A stretch of DNA of 64,000 nt from Nocardiopsis sp. CNR-923 (GTDB lineage Bacteria > Actinomycetota > Actinomycetes > Streptosporangiales > Streptosporangiaceae), in contig NZ_MKKC01000131.1 of assembly GCF_001942255.1 (NCBI RefSeq), forward strand, positions 62,001 to 126,000, written 5' to 3'. Under the pieces are notes generated by a model. It made no database searches. It was not told the origin of the DNA and worked only from the letters and a program-made list of their open reading frames with translations. Below, one piece after another: positions 1 through 8,576 of this stretch. Position 1 is the first letter of the stretch. Every line of letters starts with the position of its first letter. Made by a program: the position numbers and the translations under genes.

Positions 1-81
1 GCATGCGGGAACACGCCCCACACGCCCGAGGACACGCGGGAGTCGCCACACGCGTGGACGGCGGGGCGTCAGCGGACCGGT

Positions 82-109
82 GCGCCGTCCCGGTCCCTCG
101 GGACGGCGC
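82..109 (-). terminator. Hairpin downstream of the sigma factor gene
   Basis: A perfect 10-bp inverted repeat (82-91 pairs with 100-109) with an 8-nt loop lies about 40 nt past the stop codon of the sigma factor gene. It has no clear U-tract, which is common for actinomycete terminators. No gene is visible between base 1 and 149. Confidence 0.6.
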
Positions 110-149
110 AGTGGGCACAGCCTCTCAGACCATCACTGACAGGACCGCC

Positions 150-1832
150 CTAGTCCAGGTAGTCACGGAGCACCTGCGAACGCGACGGGTGACGGAGCTT
201 CGACATCGTCTTGCTCTCGATCTGCCGGATGCGCTCGCGGGTGACGCCGTAGACCTTGCCGATCTCGTCTAAAGTCTTCGGCTGGCCGTCGGTGAGACCG
301 AAGCGCATGGAGACCACGCCGGCCTCACGCTCGGACAGGGTGTCGAGCACCGAGTGCAGCTGCTCCTGCAGGAGTGTGAAGCTGACCGCCTCGCCCGGCT
401 GGATCGCCTCGGAGTCCTCGATGAGGTCACCGAACTCGCTGTCGCCGTCCTCGCCCAGCGGGGTGTGCAGGGAGATCGGCTCGCGACCGTACTTCTGGAC
501 CTCGACCACCTTCTCCGGGGTCATGTCCAGCTCCTTGGCCAGCTCCTCCGGGGTGGGCTCGCGGCCCAGGTCCTGGAGCATCTGGCGCTGCACACGGGCC
601 AGCTTGTTGATGACCTCGACCATGTGCACCGGGATGCGGATGGTGCGCGCCTGGTCGGCCATCGCCCGGGTGATCGCCTGACGGATCCACCAGGTGGCGT
701 ACGTCGAGAACTTGAAGCCCTTGGTGTAGTCGAACTTCTCCACCGCGCGGATCAGGCCGAGGTTGCCCTCCTGGATCAGGTCCAGGAACAGCATCCCACG
801 ACCGGTGTAGCGCTTGGCCAGCGACACCACGAGTCGCAGGTTCGCCTCCAGCAGGTGCTTCTTGGCGCGGCCGCCGTCCTCGGCGATCCACTCCAGCTCG
901 TCGCGCAACTCGAAGGTGAGGACCTCGCCCTCCTCGGCGAGCTTCTCCTCGGCGAACAGACCGGCCTCGATACGCTTGGCGAGTTCGACCTCCTGCTCGG
1001 CGTTGAGCAACGGCACCTTGCCGATCTGCTTCAGGTAGTCCTTGACCGGATCCGCGGTGGCGCCGGCCGCGACCACCTGGGCGGCGGGAGCGTCGTCGTC
1101 ATCGTCGTACAGGACGAAGGACTCGTCCTCGGACCTGGGCGCGGTGGGCGCGCCGACCGCCTCGGGCTTGGCGGACTTGACGTCCTTCTCCGGAGTGTCC
1201 TCGACCAACTCCAGCTCGGCGCCGGTGTGTTCGAGGTCGTCCAGCCCCTCCTCGTCCTCGAACTCGGCGGCGGGCGCGAGCTCCAGGTCCTTCTTGGCCG
1301 TCTTCTTGGCGGCGGCGGTCTTCTTGGAGGTCGCCGCGTTCTTCGGGGCGGCCTTCTTCACCGCGCCCTTCTTGGCTGCGGCTGGCTTCCTGCCGGCGGG
1401 CTTCCCCGCGGCGGCTCCCCCGTCGGAGGTCCCCTCGGGGTCGCCCGAGTCGACGACCGCGGTGACCGTCTCCGGCTGCTCCTGGGCCGCCGCGGCGCGC
1501 ACGGGCTTGGCCGACCGGGCGGCCGCGGGCTTGGCGGTGGCGGTGGTCTTGGTGGACCTGGTCGAGGTGGACCGCGTGGTCGCCGTCTTGCGCCTGGGAG
1601 CCTTGCGCCGTGAGGAGGCCGACTCGGGCACGAGCACGGTCACGCCCTCCTTGGCGAGGCTGCGAAGCACGGACTGCGCCTGCGACATCGGGATTTCGGC
1701 CTCTTCGAAGGCACGGCGCACGTCCTCGGGCTCAAGAAAGCCCTGGGACCGCCCACGCTCGATCAGCTGCTGAATGACGGGCTCTTGCAGTGACTCGGAC
1801 TGCTTCGAGCGAGTCGAACTGGCAGATGACAC
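150..1832 (-). CDS. rpoD: Principal RNA polymerase sigma factor (HrdB/SigA/RpoD)
   Basis: Primary group 1 sigma factor directing RNA polymerase to housekeeping promoters. The C-terminal half has all conserved parts in order: region 1.2 (DPVKDYLKQIGKVPLL), region 2 with the core-binding and -10 helices (NLRLVVSLAKRYTGRGM ... FSTYATWWIRQAITRA), region 3, and region 4 ending in the -35 helix-turn-helix (TLDEIGKVYGVTRERIRQIE). The N-terminal ~250 residues are a low-complexity Lys/Ala-rich stretch followed by an acidic stretch, as in Streptomyces HrdB and mycobacterial SigA. About 560 residues. A GTG at 1832 is preferred because GAGAGG lies 5 nt before it; a GTG at 1838 overlaps that ribosome site. 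It follows the phosphatase gene on the same strand, but a hairpin lies between them. Confidence 0.96.
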   Translation of the reverse strand: MSSASSTRSKQSESLQEPVIQQLIERGRSQGFLEPEDVRRAFEEAEIPMSQAQSVLRSLAKEGVTVLVPESASSRRKAPRRKTATTRSTSTRSTKTTATAKPAAARSAKPVRAAAAQEQPETVTAVVDSGDPEGTSDGGAAAGKPAGRKPAAAKKGAVKKAAPKNAATSKKTAAAKKTAKKDLELAPAAEFEDEEGLDDLEHTGAELELVEDTPEKDVKSAKPEAVGAPTAPRSEDESFVLYDDDDDAPAAQVVAAGATADPVKDYLKQIGKVPLLNAEQEVELAKRIEAGLFAEEKLAEEGEVLTFELRDELEWIAEDGGRAKKHLLEANLRLVVSLAKRYTGRGMLFLDLIQEGNLGLIRAVEKFDYTKGFKFSTYATWWIRQAITRAMADQARTIRIPVHMVEVINKLARVQRQMLQDLGREPTPEELAKELDMTPEKVVEVQKYGREPISLHTPLGEDGDSEFGDLIEDSEAIQPGEAVSFTLLQEQLHSVLDTLSEREAGVVSMRFGLTDGQPKTLDEIGKVYGVTRERIRQIESKTMSKLRHPSRSQVLRDYLD

Positions 1833-2005
1833 AAACACCTCTCGAACGGACGTGTGGCGAGATTGTCGGACCCGGTGGTCCGCCTGGCCGGGACCGGGCG
1901 CGCGCCCTCTCCCACCTGCGGCCTGGGATCGTCCCCACTGGGGCGGGGAAGCCGTTTGTCTATCAAGCGTATGCGCTCCGGGAGGTCATCCCCCTGGAGG
2001 ATCAC

Positions 2006-2020
2006 CCCCGCGTCGCGGGG
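2006..2020 (-). terminator. Short GC hairpin between phosphatase and sigma factor genes
   Basis: A 7-1-7 inverted repeat (CCCCGCG T CGCGGGG) lies about 50 nt after the stop of the PP2C phosphatase gene and 175 nt before the sigma factor start. It could end phosphatase transcription, so the sigma factor promoter would lie between about 1833 and 2005. No convincing -35/-10 pair was found there. Confidence 0.35.
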
Positions 2021-2069
2021 CGGAACGGCTTCTTCACTGTAGGCAAGGCAATGGACTTGTTCGTACGGT

Positions 2070-4127
2070 CTACCGCTCCGACGCGGAGTCGATCACCGGA
2101 AGCTGAACGGCGAGCAGAGTGACGTCGTCGTCCTGCTCGTACCCTTCGAGCATGCTCTCAACAAGGTACTCCAGCATCTGCTGTGGGTCGCCCACCGCCT
2201 CGGGTGGCGCCGAGGCGGCCACGTCGACCAGCTCGTCGAGTCCGGAGGCGACGGACCGTTTGCGGTTCTCAACCAGTCCATCGGAGTAGAGGGCGACGGT
2301 GTTACCGGGTTGGACGAAGAATTTGTGGTGGCCCCTGGGAGCACTGACACCCAATGGCGTGTCGGGCTCGCCCTCCAGCAGGGAGGGGCCGGCGCTTCCC
2401 GCGACCACGAGGGGCGGCAGATGCCCCGCGTTGCTGAGGTCGAGCTGTCCGGTGACCGGGTCCAGCACGAAGTAGACCAGCGTCGTCACCTGGTCCAGCC
2501 CCTCGGTGGCGGCGAACATCCGGTCGAGCCCGGTCAGGACGTCGGCGGGTTCGGGCATGTTGAACGCCAGGGCGCGCAGCGCGTTGCGGATCCGGCTCAT
2601 GCCGGCGGCGGCCGGGATCCCCTTGCCCATGACGTCGCCGAGCACCCCGGCGACGCGGCCGTCCGGCAGCGGGAAGGCGTCGTACCAGTCGCCGCCGACC
2701 TGCACGTGCTGGGAGCCCGAGCGGTAGTAGGCGGCCAGCCGTACGCCCGTCACCACCGGCAGCTCCTCGGGCAGGAGGCTGTGCTGGAGGGCCTGGGCGG
2801 TGTCGTGCTCGCGCTCGTAGAGCTGGGCGCGGCCGACGGCCAGGGCACACTGTCCGGCGAGGGCCTCCAGGAACACGCGTTCCTCGTCGGTGACTTCGCG
2901 GGTCGCGACGAAGGCCAGGCGCAGGGCGCCGATCGTGCGTCCCGCGATGCTCATGGGCAGGGCGACCCAGGAGCGTTCCGGTGTGGTCTCGACCAGTTCC
3001 ACGGCTTCGGGAGCATCCTCGAACAGGGCGCGCAGCTCGGCCGGGTTCGCGGCCAGGCACGGGGCCTGGTCGGCCACGGCGCGGGCGGCGGGGTCGGGGT
3101 GTTCGAGCGGGAAGGAGGCCCTGGGCAGCGGATGGGTGCGCTCGGCGGCCATGGTCCGCAGTCGGAGGCGGTCCCGGTCGAACAGGACCACGTGGGCGTG
3201 GTCGGCGCCGACCCCGGAGCGCCCGATCTCGGTCATGGCGTTGACGACGTCGTCGACGGTGAGCGCCTCGGCGAGGTCGGAGGTGGCCTTCTGGAGCCGC
3301 GCGGTGCGCATGGCCGCCTCACCCAACTGCTGGTTGAGCCGCTGGCGGAGTTCGTCGGCCTCGCGTTCGGTGGTGACGTCGACGAACGTGCCGATCCATT
3401 CGACGGTTTCGGTCCCGTCCTTGATGGGGTTTGCGCGTGCCCGGTAATGGTCGTAACCGCCGGAACGGGTGCGCACGCGGAACATGGCGTCGAAGGGGGT
3501 CACGTCGAGCACGGCGTCGTCCCACGCGCGCTCGACCCGGGTCCGGTCGTCGGGATGGACGGCGCCGAGCCAGCCCCGTCCGAGGAAGGCGTCGGGTTCC
3601 TGACCGGTGAGCGATCGCCACTGGGGACAGTCCTCCTGCATGTCGCCGCCGGGTCCGGCCGCCCAGACGATCTGCTGGCCCGCATGGAGCAGGGCGCGCA
3701 GCCTGCGCTCGTCGCGTCGGGCGACGGAGGCCTCGTGCTCGGGCGCCGCGATCAGGCCGACGCGCTCCTCGTCGGTGTCGGGATCGGTCACCGGGAACCA
3801 GGTGAGGTCCCAGACCTGTCCCCTGGACGCGCGGAACCGCTCCCGAACGGTGCCGCCCCCGGCCCGGACGGCGCGCAGAGAGGCCCGCTGGGCGGCGGCC
3901 CCGGCCGGGTCTCCGGCTTCCTCCAGCAGGTCGGCGGGGGTCCGACCGAGGCACTGGGCGGGTGCGGCGCCCAGCAGCGCGGCGAAATGCTGGTTGACGG
4001 TGGTCAGACGCTCGTCGGAATCGACCAGGGCGAATCCGATGGGGGCGTCGGTCAGAAGCGATCTGACCGCGTCAGGCAGTTCCGCCCCCTCGATTCGGGG
4101 TGGCGGAATGGACGTCTCGGCGCTCAC
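2070..4127 (-). CDS. PAS-PAS-GAF-PP2C (SpoIIE-type) serine phosphatase
   Basis: Sensor phosphatase of the RsbU/SpoIIE class, which typically dephosphorylates an anti-anti-sigma factor. About 685 residues. Residues ~15-130 form a PAS domain (DAPIGFALVDSDERLTTVN), ~155-265 a second PAS/PAC (FRVRTRSGGYDHYRARANPI), ~295-440 a GAF domain, and ~465-680 the PP2C_SIG catalytic domain with metal-binding GGDWYDAF, GDVMGKG, SNAGHLPP and a C-terminal DDDVTLLAV. No membrane segment is seen, so it is probably cytosolic. The GTG at 4127 is chosen because GGAGG sits ten nt upstream; an in-frame start at 4196 would add a low-complexity tail. No anti-sigma or STAS partner lies next to it, so its target is unknown. 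Next to the principal sigma factor, but no direct link is shown. Confidence 0.9.
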   Translation of the reverse strand: MSAETSIPPPRIEGAELPDAVRSLLTDAPIGFALVDSDERLTTVNQHFAALLGAAPAQCLGRTPADLLEEAGDPAGAAAQRASLRAVRAGGGTVRERFRASRGQVWDLTWFPVTDPDTDEERVGLIAAPEHEASVARRDERRLRALLHAGQQIVWAAGPGGDMQEDCPQWRSLTGQEPDAFLGRGWLGAVHPDDRTRVERAWDDAVLDVTPFDAMFRVRTRSGGYDHYRARANPIKDGTETVEWIGTFVDVTTEREADELRQRLNQQLGEAAMRTARLQKATSDLAEALTVDDVVNAMTEIGRSGVGADHAHVVLFDRDRLRLRTMAAERTHPLPRASFPLEHPDPAARAVADQAPCLAANPAELRALFEDAPEAVELVETTPERSWVALPMSIAGRTIGALRLAFVATREVTDEERVFLEALAGQCALAVGRAQLYEREHDTAQALQHSLLPEELPVVTGVRLAAYYRSGSQHVQVGGDWYDAFPLPDGRVAGVLGDVMGKGIPAAAGMSRIRNALRALAFNMPEPADVLTGLDRMFAATEGLDQVTTLVYFVLDPVTGQLDLSNAGHLPPLVVAGSAGPSLLEGEPDTPLGVSAPRGHHKFFVQPGNTVALYSDGLVENRKRSVASGLDELVDVAASAPPEAVGDPQQMLEYLVESMLEGYEQDDDVTLLAVQLPVIDSASER

Positions 4128-4692
4128 CTGCTCGACACCTCCGGAACCGTCGGACTCCCCACCCGTGTTTCGCTGGGGACGCTGCCTGGACCGCACGACC
4201 CACGTGAAGCACGTGTACCGGCCACGGCGTGTGCCCGGGGCCAGTCGCGAATTACGTACGGGGGCTCGCGGCCCTCGGGAGTCACACTCCAGGACTCCTC
4301 TCGGCCGCTGTCACCGCCCCAGCATAAGACACACCCGTCCTCACGCAACGGGCCCTGTGGAGGGGAGTACCACGGGCACGGAAGGTCATCATCGGGCCAC
4401 ACGTCGGCCGTCGGACGGTCAACCGGCGGTTTTTCGCCCGTGTTTTGCCCTCATTACCGATGCCTACCACACGCGACCGGTTTCCTCCGTGCATTCCGAA
4501 ACAAGACTGTTATATGGCGGAAAAGTCCATTTTGTACCGTTGACCTGCGTTGATGGCGAGACCAGAGTAAACGCCGTCCCCCGAGGTTTTGACGACAGCG
4601 CACCGGAACGGGGGTTGACAGTCCGTCCAGAACAAGTGGAATGGGTGGAGGTCACCGTCCAGGCCATCTTCCAGCAAGGGGTGTGAGCGAGA
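4128..4692. other. Divergent intergenic region without a gene
   Basis: A 565-bp non-coding gap between two divergent genes. It is more A+T rich than its surroundings from about 4430 to 4560. No reading frame here has actinomycete-like codon bias. It should hold the promoters of the phosphatase gene and of the small gene at 4693. Confidence 0.6.
4615..4642 (+). promoter_or_regulatory. Possible promoter of the three-helix small protein gene
   Basis: A consensus -35 hexamer TTGACA (4615-4620) is followed after 16 bp by TGGAAT (4637-4642), 50 bp before the ATG at 4693. The -35 is perfect and the -10 is poor. Confidence 0.35.
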
Positions 4693-4965
4693 ATGCTCCA
4701 GACCTTCCCGGTCCAGGATCTCAGGCGGATCTCGGCGAGGCTCCACGACGAGTTCAGCGGACTGTCCCATCGTTGTGTCGAGCGTTGTGTCAGTGACACG
4801 TGGAACTGCGTCGAGCACCTGGGGATCGCGGTCACCCCGCACCTGGTCGAGAGGGTCGCCCGAGAGCACCTGGAGGCCATGGTCAACTCCGTGCCGCCGT
4901 CCGAGATCGGCGCGGTACGCGGTCACCGCGGCCCCGGGCACGGAGCCGTCCCCCGGCCGCGCTGA
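4693..4965 (+). CDS. Small helical protein, possible three-helix dimerization domain
   Basis: Ninety residues, predicted almost entirely helical: LRRISARLHDEFSGL, then a helix with two cysteines (HRCVERCVSDTWNCVEH), then PHLVERVAREHLEAMVNS. Short actinobacterial proteins with this layout are often annotated as a three-helix bundle dimerization domain; I recognise the style, not a precise family. The C-terminus is basic and low complexity. A GCGAGA stretch precedes the ATG. It stands alone upstream of a hypothetical gene on the same strand. Function unknown. Confidence 0.6.
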   Translation: MLQTFPVQDLRRISARLHDEFSGLSHRCVERCVSDTWNCVEHLGIAVTPHLVERVAREHLEAMVNSVPPSEIGAVRGHRGPGHGAVPRPR

Positions 4966-5051
4966 CCGCACCGGCGGTGCGCCGCCGGACCCCGCGAGCC
5001 GCCGTCCTCGGGCGGGACCACGCCCCGGCGGCGCTGGCATACCCTCAGGTG

Positions 5052-6764
5052 GTGTCCAACCCAACGCCTCCCCCCGGACCCGAGCCGGTGCCCGGCGCCG
5101 TCTTCGACGAGATGCTGCGTGCGGCCCGAGCCCTGCTCGCCATGCGCGAGCCCCTGGACGCCGAACTGGCCTTCAGCGAACTGCTCGGGACGTGGTGGGG
5201 TGAGCGCGTCCCGGGCGTGGACGTCGAACGGCTGCTCGGCGAGGGACTGGTCGCGCACGCCACCGCCTCCGGCACCCCGGCCGGGCTCGGCGTGCTGGCG
5301 GCGGTCGCCGCGCTGGGCACCTCGCGCCCGCAGCGGCACCTGGCCGAACAGGGGGTGATCGCGCTCAGGGAACGCGGCCTCCAGGTGCCCGAGTGGGCCT
5401 CGAAACTCGGCGCGGTCACTCCGCTGGCCGCCCATGTCCACGGCGACCGTTTCGGAGACACCGACGACATCGTCTGCGTGTTCGGCAGGGCCGACGGCGA
5501 CGGCGCACCGTCGCCGCCCGAGCACGCCGTGATCCTGGTCGTCGACCACAACGGCGGAGGCCTGCTGCGCGACGTGTGGGTCACCTCCAAGGTGGACCGA
5601 CTGCTCGAACGCTGCCGGGAGCGGGCCGAGAAGGATGACTTCATCAGGTTCGCCCCGATCGGGCTCGGCACCGCCCGCGCCCTGCTCACCCGCGCCCTGG
5701 AACGGACCGACCTGGTCGTGGGCGGTGCGTCCAGCGACCCCGGAGCGGGTCCCACCGTGCGGGCCGTCGGGCTGACCGCCGCCGACCTGACCGACGGTTC
5801 CCTGGCCGCCCACTACGCCCTGGTCCGCGCCCGGATCCGAACCCTGCCCGCGACGGCCGCGGAGGCCGCCCCGGTCCCGCTGTGGCGGCGCGACGACCGC
5901 GCCGTGCTGGCCGCCCGCTTCCTGGCCTCGGACGAGGCTGCGGGACTCTCGGACTCCTACGCCGCCAGCCGGTGCGTCGACCACATCATCGCGTACGGCT
6001 GCGACGTGGACGCCGGTCGGCCGCTGCGCGTCAGCCCCCGCAAGGTGGAGTCGTTCCTGCTGCACTGGCTGCCCGGTCGCGTCGTGCTGCTGCCCGAGGA
6101 ACAGGAGGCGATGCCGCACGTCCTGGCCGCGTGGGTGCGTTGGGCCGGTCGGGTCGCGCCGGAGGCGTCGGGCGGGTGCTCCGGCGGGCCGGGCGCGGCA
6201 TCGGTCTCCCGGCTGCCGGAGGTGGCCCTGGGCGCCACCCTCGACGCCGTGTGGGAGTGCACCGGCGCGTTCGTGGGCACCTACCGCGACCCCGCGCGCC
6301 CCCTGGGCCTGCGCCAGGAGGCGGTGCGCCGCCTGCTGCCGGACGGTGACTTCGCGGCGCTCGCGCGCCGGATGTTCGCCTTCCCGCTGCTGGCCAGCGA
6401 GATCGTCGCGGGCGCTCCGGACGAGTTCGACCCCGCCACCCCGCGCGGTCGGCGGGCGCTGCTGCGGCTTGACCACTACGGCGAGTACGAGGCGGCCACA
6501 CCGCACAGCGGCCGCCACTCCAGCGGACAGGACCACTGGTACCGGCCGGTGACGCGCACCGATCCCGAGCGGGAGCAGGAGTTGGACAGGCACGAACGGC
6601 TCGCCGAGCGGCTGTGGCACGGGCGGCCCGTCCACCTGTGGCGGGCCGCGAGGCGCCTGTTGGACCGGGGCGTGGACCGGCGCTCCGTACTGACCGCGCT
6701 GAACGCCCAGTTGGAGACGGCCTCCGACGAGACGGATCTGCGCCGACGCCTCGACGCTCTCTGA
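5052..6764 (+). CDS. Conserved hypothetical protein, about 570 residues
   Basis: A soluble protein with no family I can name. The N-terminal third is helical (FDEMLRAARALLAMREPLDAELAFSELLG), followed by a likely alpha/beta part (HAVILVVDHNGGGLLRDVWV, residues ~155-180) and a helical C-terminal part. No signal peptide, membrane segment or obvious catalytic motif. Strong third-position G/C bias supports it as real. The start is uncertain: GTG at 5052 (or 5049) begins where the sequence becomes protein-like; the upstream reading back to 4800 overlaps the small gene and is low complexity. The 3' end is followed by the first copy of a 43-bp direct repeat. Confidence 0.7.
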   Translation: MSNPTPPPGPEPVPGAVFDEMLRAARALLAMREPLDAELAFSELLGTWWGERVPGVDVERLLGEGLVAHATASGTPAGLGVLAAVAALGTSRPQRHLAEQGVIALRERGLQVPEWASKLGAVTPLAAHVHGDRFGDTDDIVCVFGRADGDGAPSPPEHAVILVVDHNGGGLLRDVWVTSKVDRLLERCRERAEKDDFIRFAPIGLGTARALLTRALERTDLVVGGASSDPGAGPTVRAVGLTAADLTDGSLAAHYALVRARIRTLPATAAEAAPVPLWRRDDRAVLAARFLASDEAAGLSDSYAASRCVDHIIAYGCDVDAGRPLRVSPRKVESFLLHWLPGRVVLLPEEQEAMPHVLAAWVRWAGRVAPEASGGCSGGPGAASVSRLPEVALGATLDAVWECTGAFVGTYRDPARPLGLRQEAVRRLLPDGDFAALARRMFAFPLLASEIVAGAPDEFDPATPRGRRALLRLDHYGEYEAATPHSGRHSSGQDHWYRPVTRTDPEREQELDRHERLAERLWHGRPVHLWRAARRLLDRGVDRRSVLTALNAQLETASDETDLRRRLDAL

Positions 6765-6773
6765 GCGGCGGTG

Positions 6774-6816
6774 GCCCCGAGCCCCGTTCGAGCCCGCCAG
6801 AACGCATCAGCACAGC
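6774..6816. repeat. 43-bp direct repeat, copy A
   Basis: Identical over 43 bp to 6909-6951; the two copies start 135 bp apart. Copy B includes the stop codon and last codons of the tyrosine phosphatase gene, so copy A looks like a duplicated piece of that gene's 3' end. Confidence 0.85.
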
Positions 6817-6908
6817 GAGGGGCGCACCGGGATCCACAGGAGAAGCCAAGCCGCGAGCGAGGAACGAGCGACAGGCGAAGGCGACGACGAAGAGCCCGGT
6901 TCCCCGCG

Positions 6909-6951
6909 CCCCGAGCCCCGTTCGAGCCCGCCAGAACGCATCAGCACAGCA
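6909..6951. repeat. 43-bp direct repeat, copy B
   Basis: Second copy of the 43-bp repeat, overlapping the last four codons of the phosphatase gene (stop at 6941-6943). The 92 bp between the copies hold no gene. Confidence 0.85.
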
Positions 6952-7738
6952 TCCGCTCCCGCAGGCGCTCGACGGTGTCGGCGGACACCTTGAGCCCCTC
7001 GGCTACGTATTCGTCGAAGGACCCGTACACCTCGTCGATCTGGGTCAGCGCGGTTTCCAGGTACTCCGGGCGGACACGCGTCATGGGAACCAGGTCCGCC
7101 CAGTCGAGCCCGCTGTTCGCCGACAGGCGGCGCATCCACCGGTCGGTGCTCTCCTGGCGCCCGTTGCTCACCAGGTAGTCGGCGACGACCGTCGCGTGGT
7201 CCACTCCCAGCAGGCGCAGCAGCAGAGCGGCGCCCCATCCGGTGCGGTCCTTGCCCGCGCTGCAGTGGAAGACCAGGGCCGTGGGCCCATCGGCGGCGCG
7301 CTCGACCAGGTCGCGGTACCCGTCCAGGGCCGTCTCGTCGGTGACCAGTTCCCGGTAGACGGCGTGCATGAAGCGCTCGGCCGCGCCGTCGCCGAACATG
7401 GCGCGGGCGGACTCGGGGTCGGCGAGCACGTCGGCGAAGTTGGCCCCGACCGCGTCGGGGTCCTGGACGGCCACGGCGGCGTACTCGGCCCCGTCCGGGG
7501 TGATGTCGGGCAGGCGTTCGCGCTCGTGGGCCGTGCGCAGGTCGATCAGCTGGCGGATGCCCAGGCCGTGGTAGACGGGCAGGTCCTCGTCGGCCACCGA
7601 GTGCAGGGCGTCGGAGCGGAAGAGGACCCCGGTGCGGACGGTGTGTCCCGAGGTGGTGCGGTGTCCGCCGAGGTCGCGGAAGTTGGGGGCGCTGGGGAGG
7701 AGGAATCCGTCTCTTGTCACGCTCGTGACGATACCCAT
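6941..7738 (-). CDS. Tyrosine-protein phosphatase (LipA/PtpB-like, dual-specificity fold)
   Basis: Cysteine-based phosphatase of about 265 residues. The catalytic loop is HCSAGKDRTG (Cys nucleophile, Arg at +6, Asp in the loop), the form seen in bacterial PtpB/LipA enzymes that act on phosphotyrosine, phosphoserine or phosphoinositides. The N-terminal NFRDLGG and RSDALH motifs are also typical of this family. No signal peptide, so cytoplasmic or released without Sec. The ATG at 7738 gives MGIVTSVTRDGFLL; a longer reading upstream runs through the neighbour in another frame and is discarded. The gene is 50 bp downstream of the nucleotidyltransferase gene and may be co-transcribed. Confidence 0.88.
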   Translation of the reverse strand: MGIVTSVTRDGFLLPSAPNFRDLGGHRTTSGHTVRTGVLFRSDALHSVADEDLPVYHGLGIRQLIDLRTAHERERLPDITPDGAEYAAVAVQDPDAVGANFADVLADPESARAMFGDGAAERFMHAVYRELVTDETALDGYRDLVERAADGPTALVFHCSAGKDRTGWGAALLLRLLGVDHATVVADYLVSNGRQESTDRWMRRLSANSGLDWADLVPMTRVRPEYLETALTQIDEVYGSFDEYVAEGLKVSADTVERLRERMLC

Positions 7739-7788
7739 GCGCCCCAGCACCGGATCAGCGGGCATCGGGCGAACCGGGGACGATCGGC

Positions 7789-8529
7789 CTAACGTTCCCG
7801 CTCGGCCTCGCGTGTGGCGGCGATCGCCTCGCCCGCCTCCTTGACGTCCTTGGCGGTGTCCACCCCGCGCCAGAAACCGTCGATGCGGTAGGCGGTCAGG
7901 CGGCCCTCCTTGGCCAGCCCCGGGAAGGTGGAGGACTCGTGGTCGCCCTTGGCGGGCAGCAGGGGGGTGATCCCGGGTTCGAACAGGTACACGCCCGCGT
8001 TGATCCACACCGGCAGCAGCGGGCTCTGGGTGAAGCCCTCGATCCGGTCCCGGTCGTCGACGTCGACGATGCCCCACGTGGTGCGGAACTGGGCCAGGGC
8101 CAGCGTGGCCAAGCCGCCGCGCTCGCGGTGGTGGGCGGTCATCTCGTCCAGCGGGAACCAGGTGAGCACGTCCCCGTTGAGCGCGAGGTAGGGCGCGTCC
8201 GGGTCGCGCAGACCGGTGGCGGCGTAGCGCAGGGCGCCGCCTCGGCCGAGCGGTTCGTCCTCCACCAGGAGGGAGATCCGCGGACCCCCGGCGCGGGCCG
8301 ACAGGTGGTCGCCCAGCACCTCGGCCTTGTAGCCGCAGGAGACGACGACCTGCTCGACGCCGTACGAGGCGAGCCACTCCAGCTGGTAGTCGATGATCGG
8401 CCGTCCGGCCACCTCGACCATGGCCTTGGGGCGGGTGTCCGTGTAGGGCCGCAGCCGTGTGGCCTGGCCGCCGGCGAGGATGAGCGCCTGGGTGACGGGG
8501 GGCGCGGAAGGTGAGGGTGTCGCGGTCAT
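7789..8529 (-). CDS. Sugar-phosphate nucleotidyltransferase-like protein
   Basis: NTP-transferase (GT-A-like) domain protein of about 246 residues. It starts with the nucleotide-binding signature LILAGGQATRLRPYTDTRPKAM, where the Lys binds the sugar phosphate, then GRPIIDYQLEWL, and has a metal-binding Asp in LALNGDVL. It lacks the C-terminal beta-helix of GlmU or GlgC, so it is most like glucose-1-phosphate or mannose-1-phosphate nucleotidyltransferases. The nucleotide and sugar cannot be told from sequence. ATG at 8529 is taken; one at 8541 is also possible. It lies between the double AAA+ gene and the tyrosine phosphatase gene on the same strand. Confidence 0.82.
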   Translation of the reverse strand: MTATPSPSAPPVTQALILAGGQATRLRPYTDTRPKAMVEVAGRPIIDYQLEWLASYGVEQVVVSCGYKAEVLGDHLSARAGGPRISLLVEDEPLGRGGALRYAATGLRDPDAPYLALNGDVLTWFPLDEMTAHHRERGGLATLALAQFRTTWGIVDVDDRDRIEGFTQSPLLPVWINAGVYLFEPGITPLLPAKGDHESSTFPGLAKEGRLTAYRIDGFWRGVDTAKDVKEAGEAIAATREAERER

Positions 8530-8552
8530 GGGTCGGACCATAGCAGTCACGA

Positions 8553-8573
8553 GAGCGGCCCCCGGGGCCGCTC
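8553..8573 (-). terminator. Hairpin after the AAA+ gene
   Basis: A near-perfect GC inverted repeat (8553-8562 with 8564-8573) sits immediately after the AAA+ stop codon at 8577 and before the next start at 8529. It probably ends or attenuates transcription. Confidence 0.5.
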
Positions 8574-8576
8574 CCC

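Noticed and set aside
150..800. Sigma factor as an alternative (group 2) factor
   Set aside because: The Lys/Ala-rich and acidic N-terminal part with region 1.2 to 4 in full marks a primary factor.
2310..4553. Long plus-strand reading frame of 747 codons opposite the phosphatase gene
   Set aside because: It mirrors the phosphatase gene; its codon bias is wrong and it has no protein-like motifs. High G+C creates such shadows everywhere in the window.
4800..5051. Upstream extension of the 570-residue hypothetical protein
   Set aside because: It overlaps the small three-helix gene in another frame and is low complexity.
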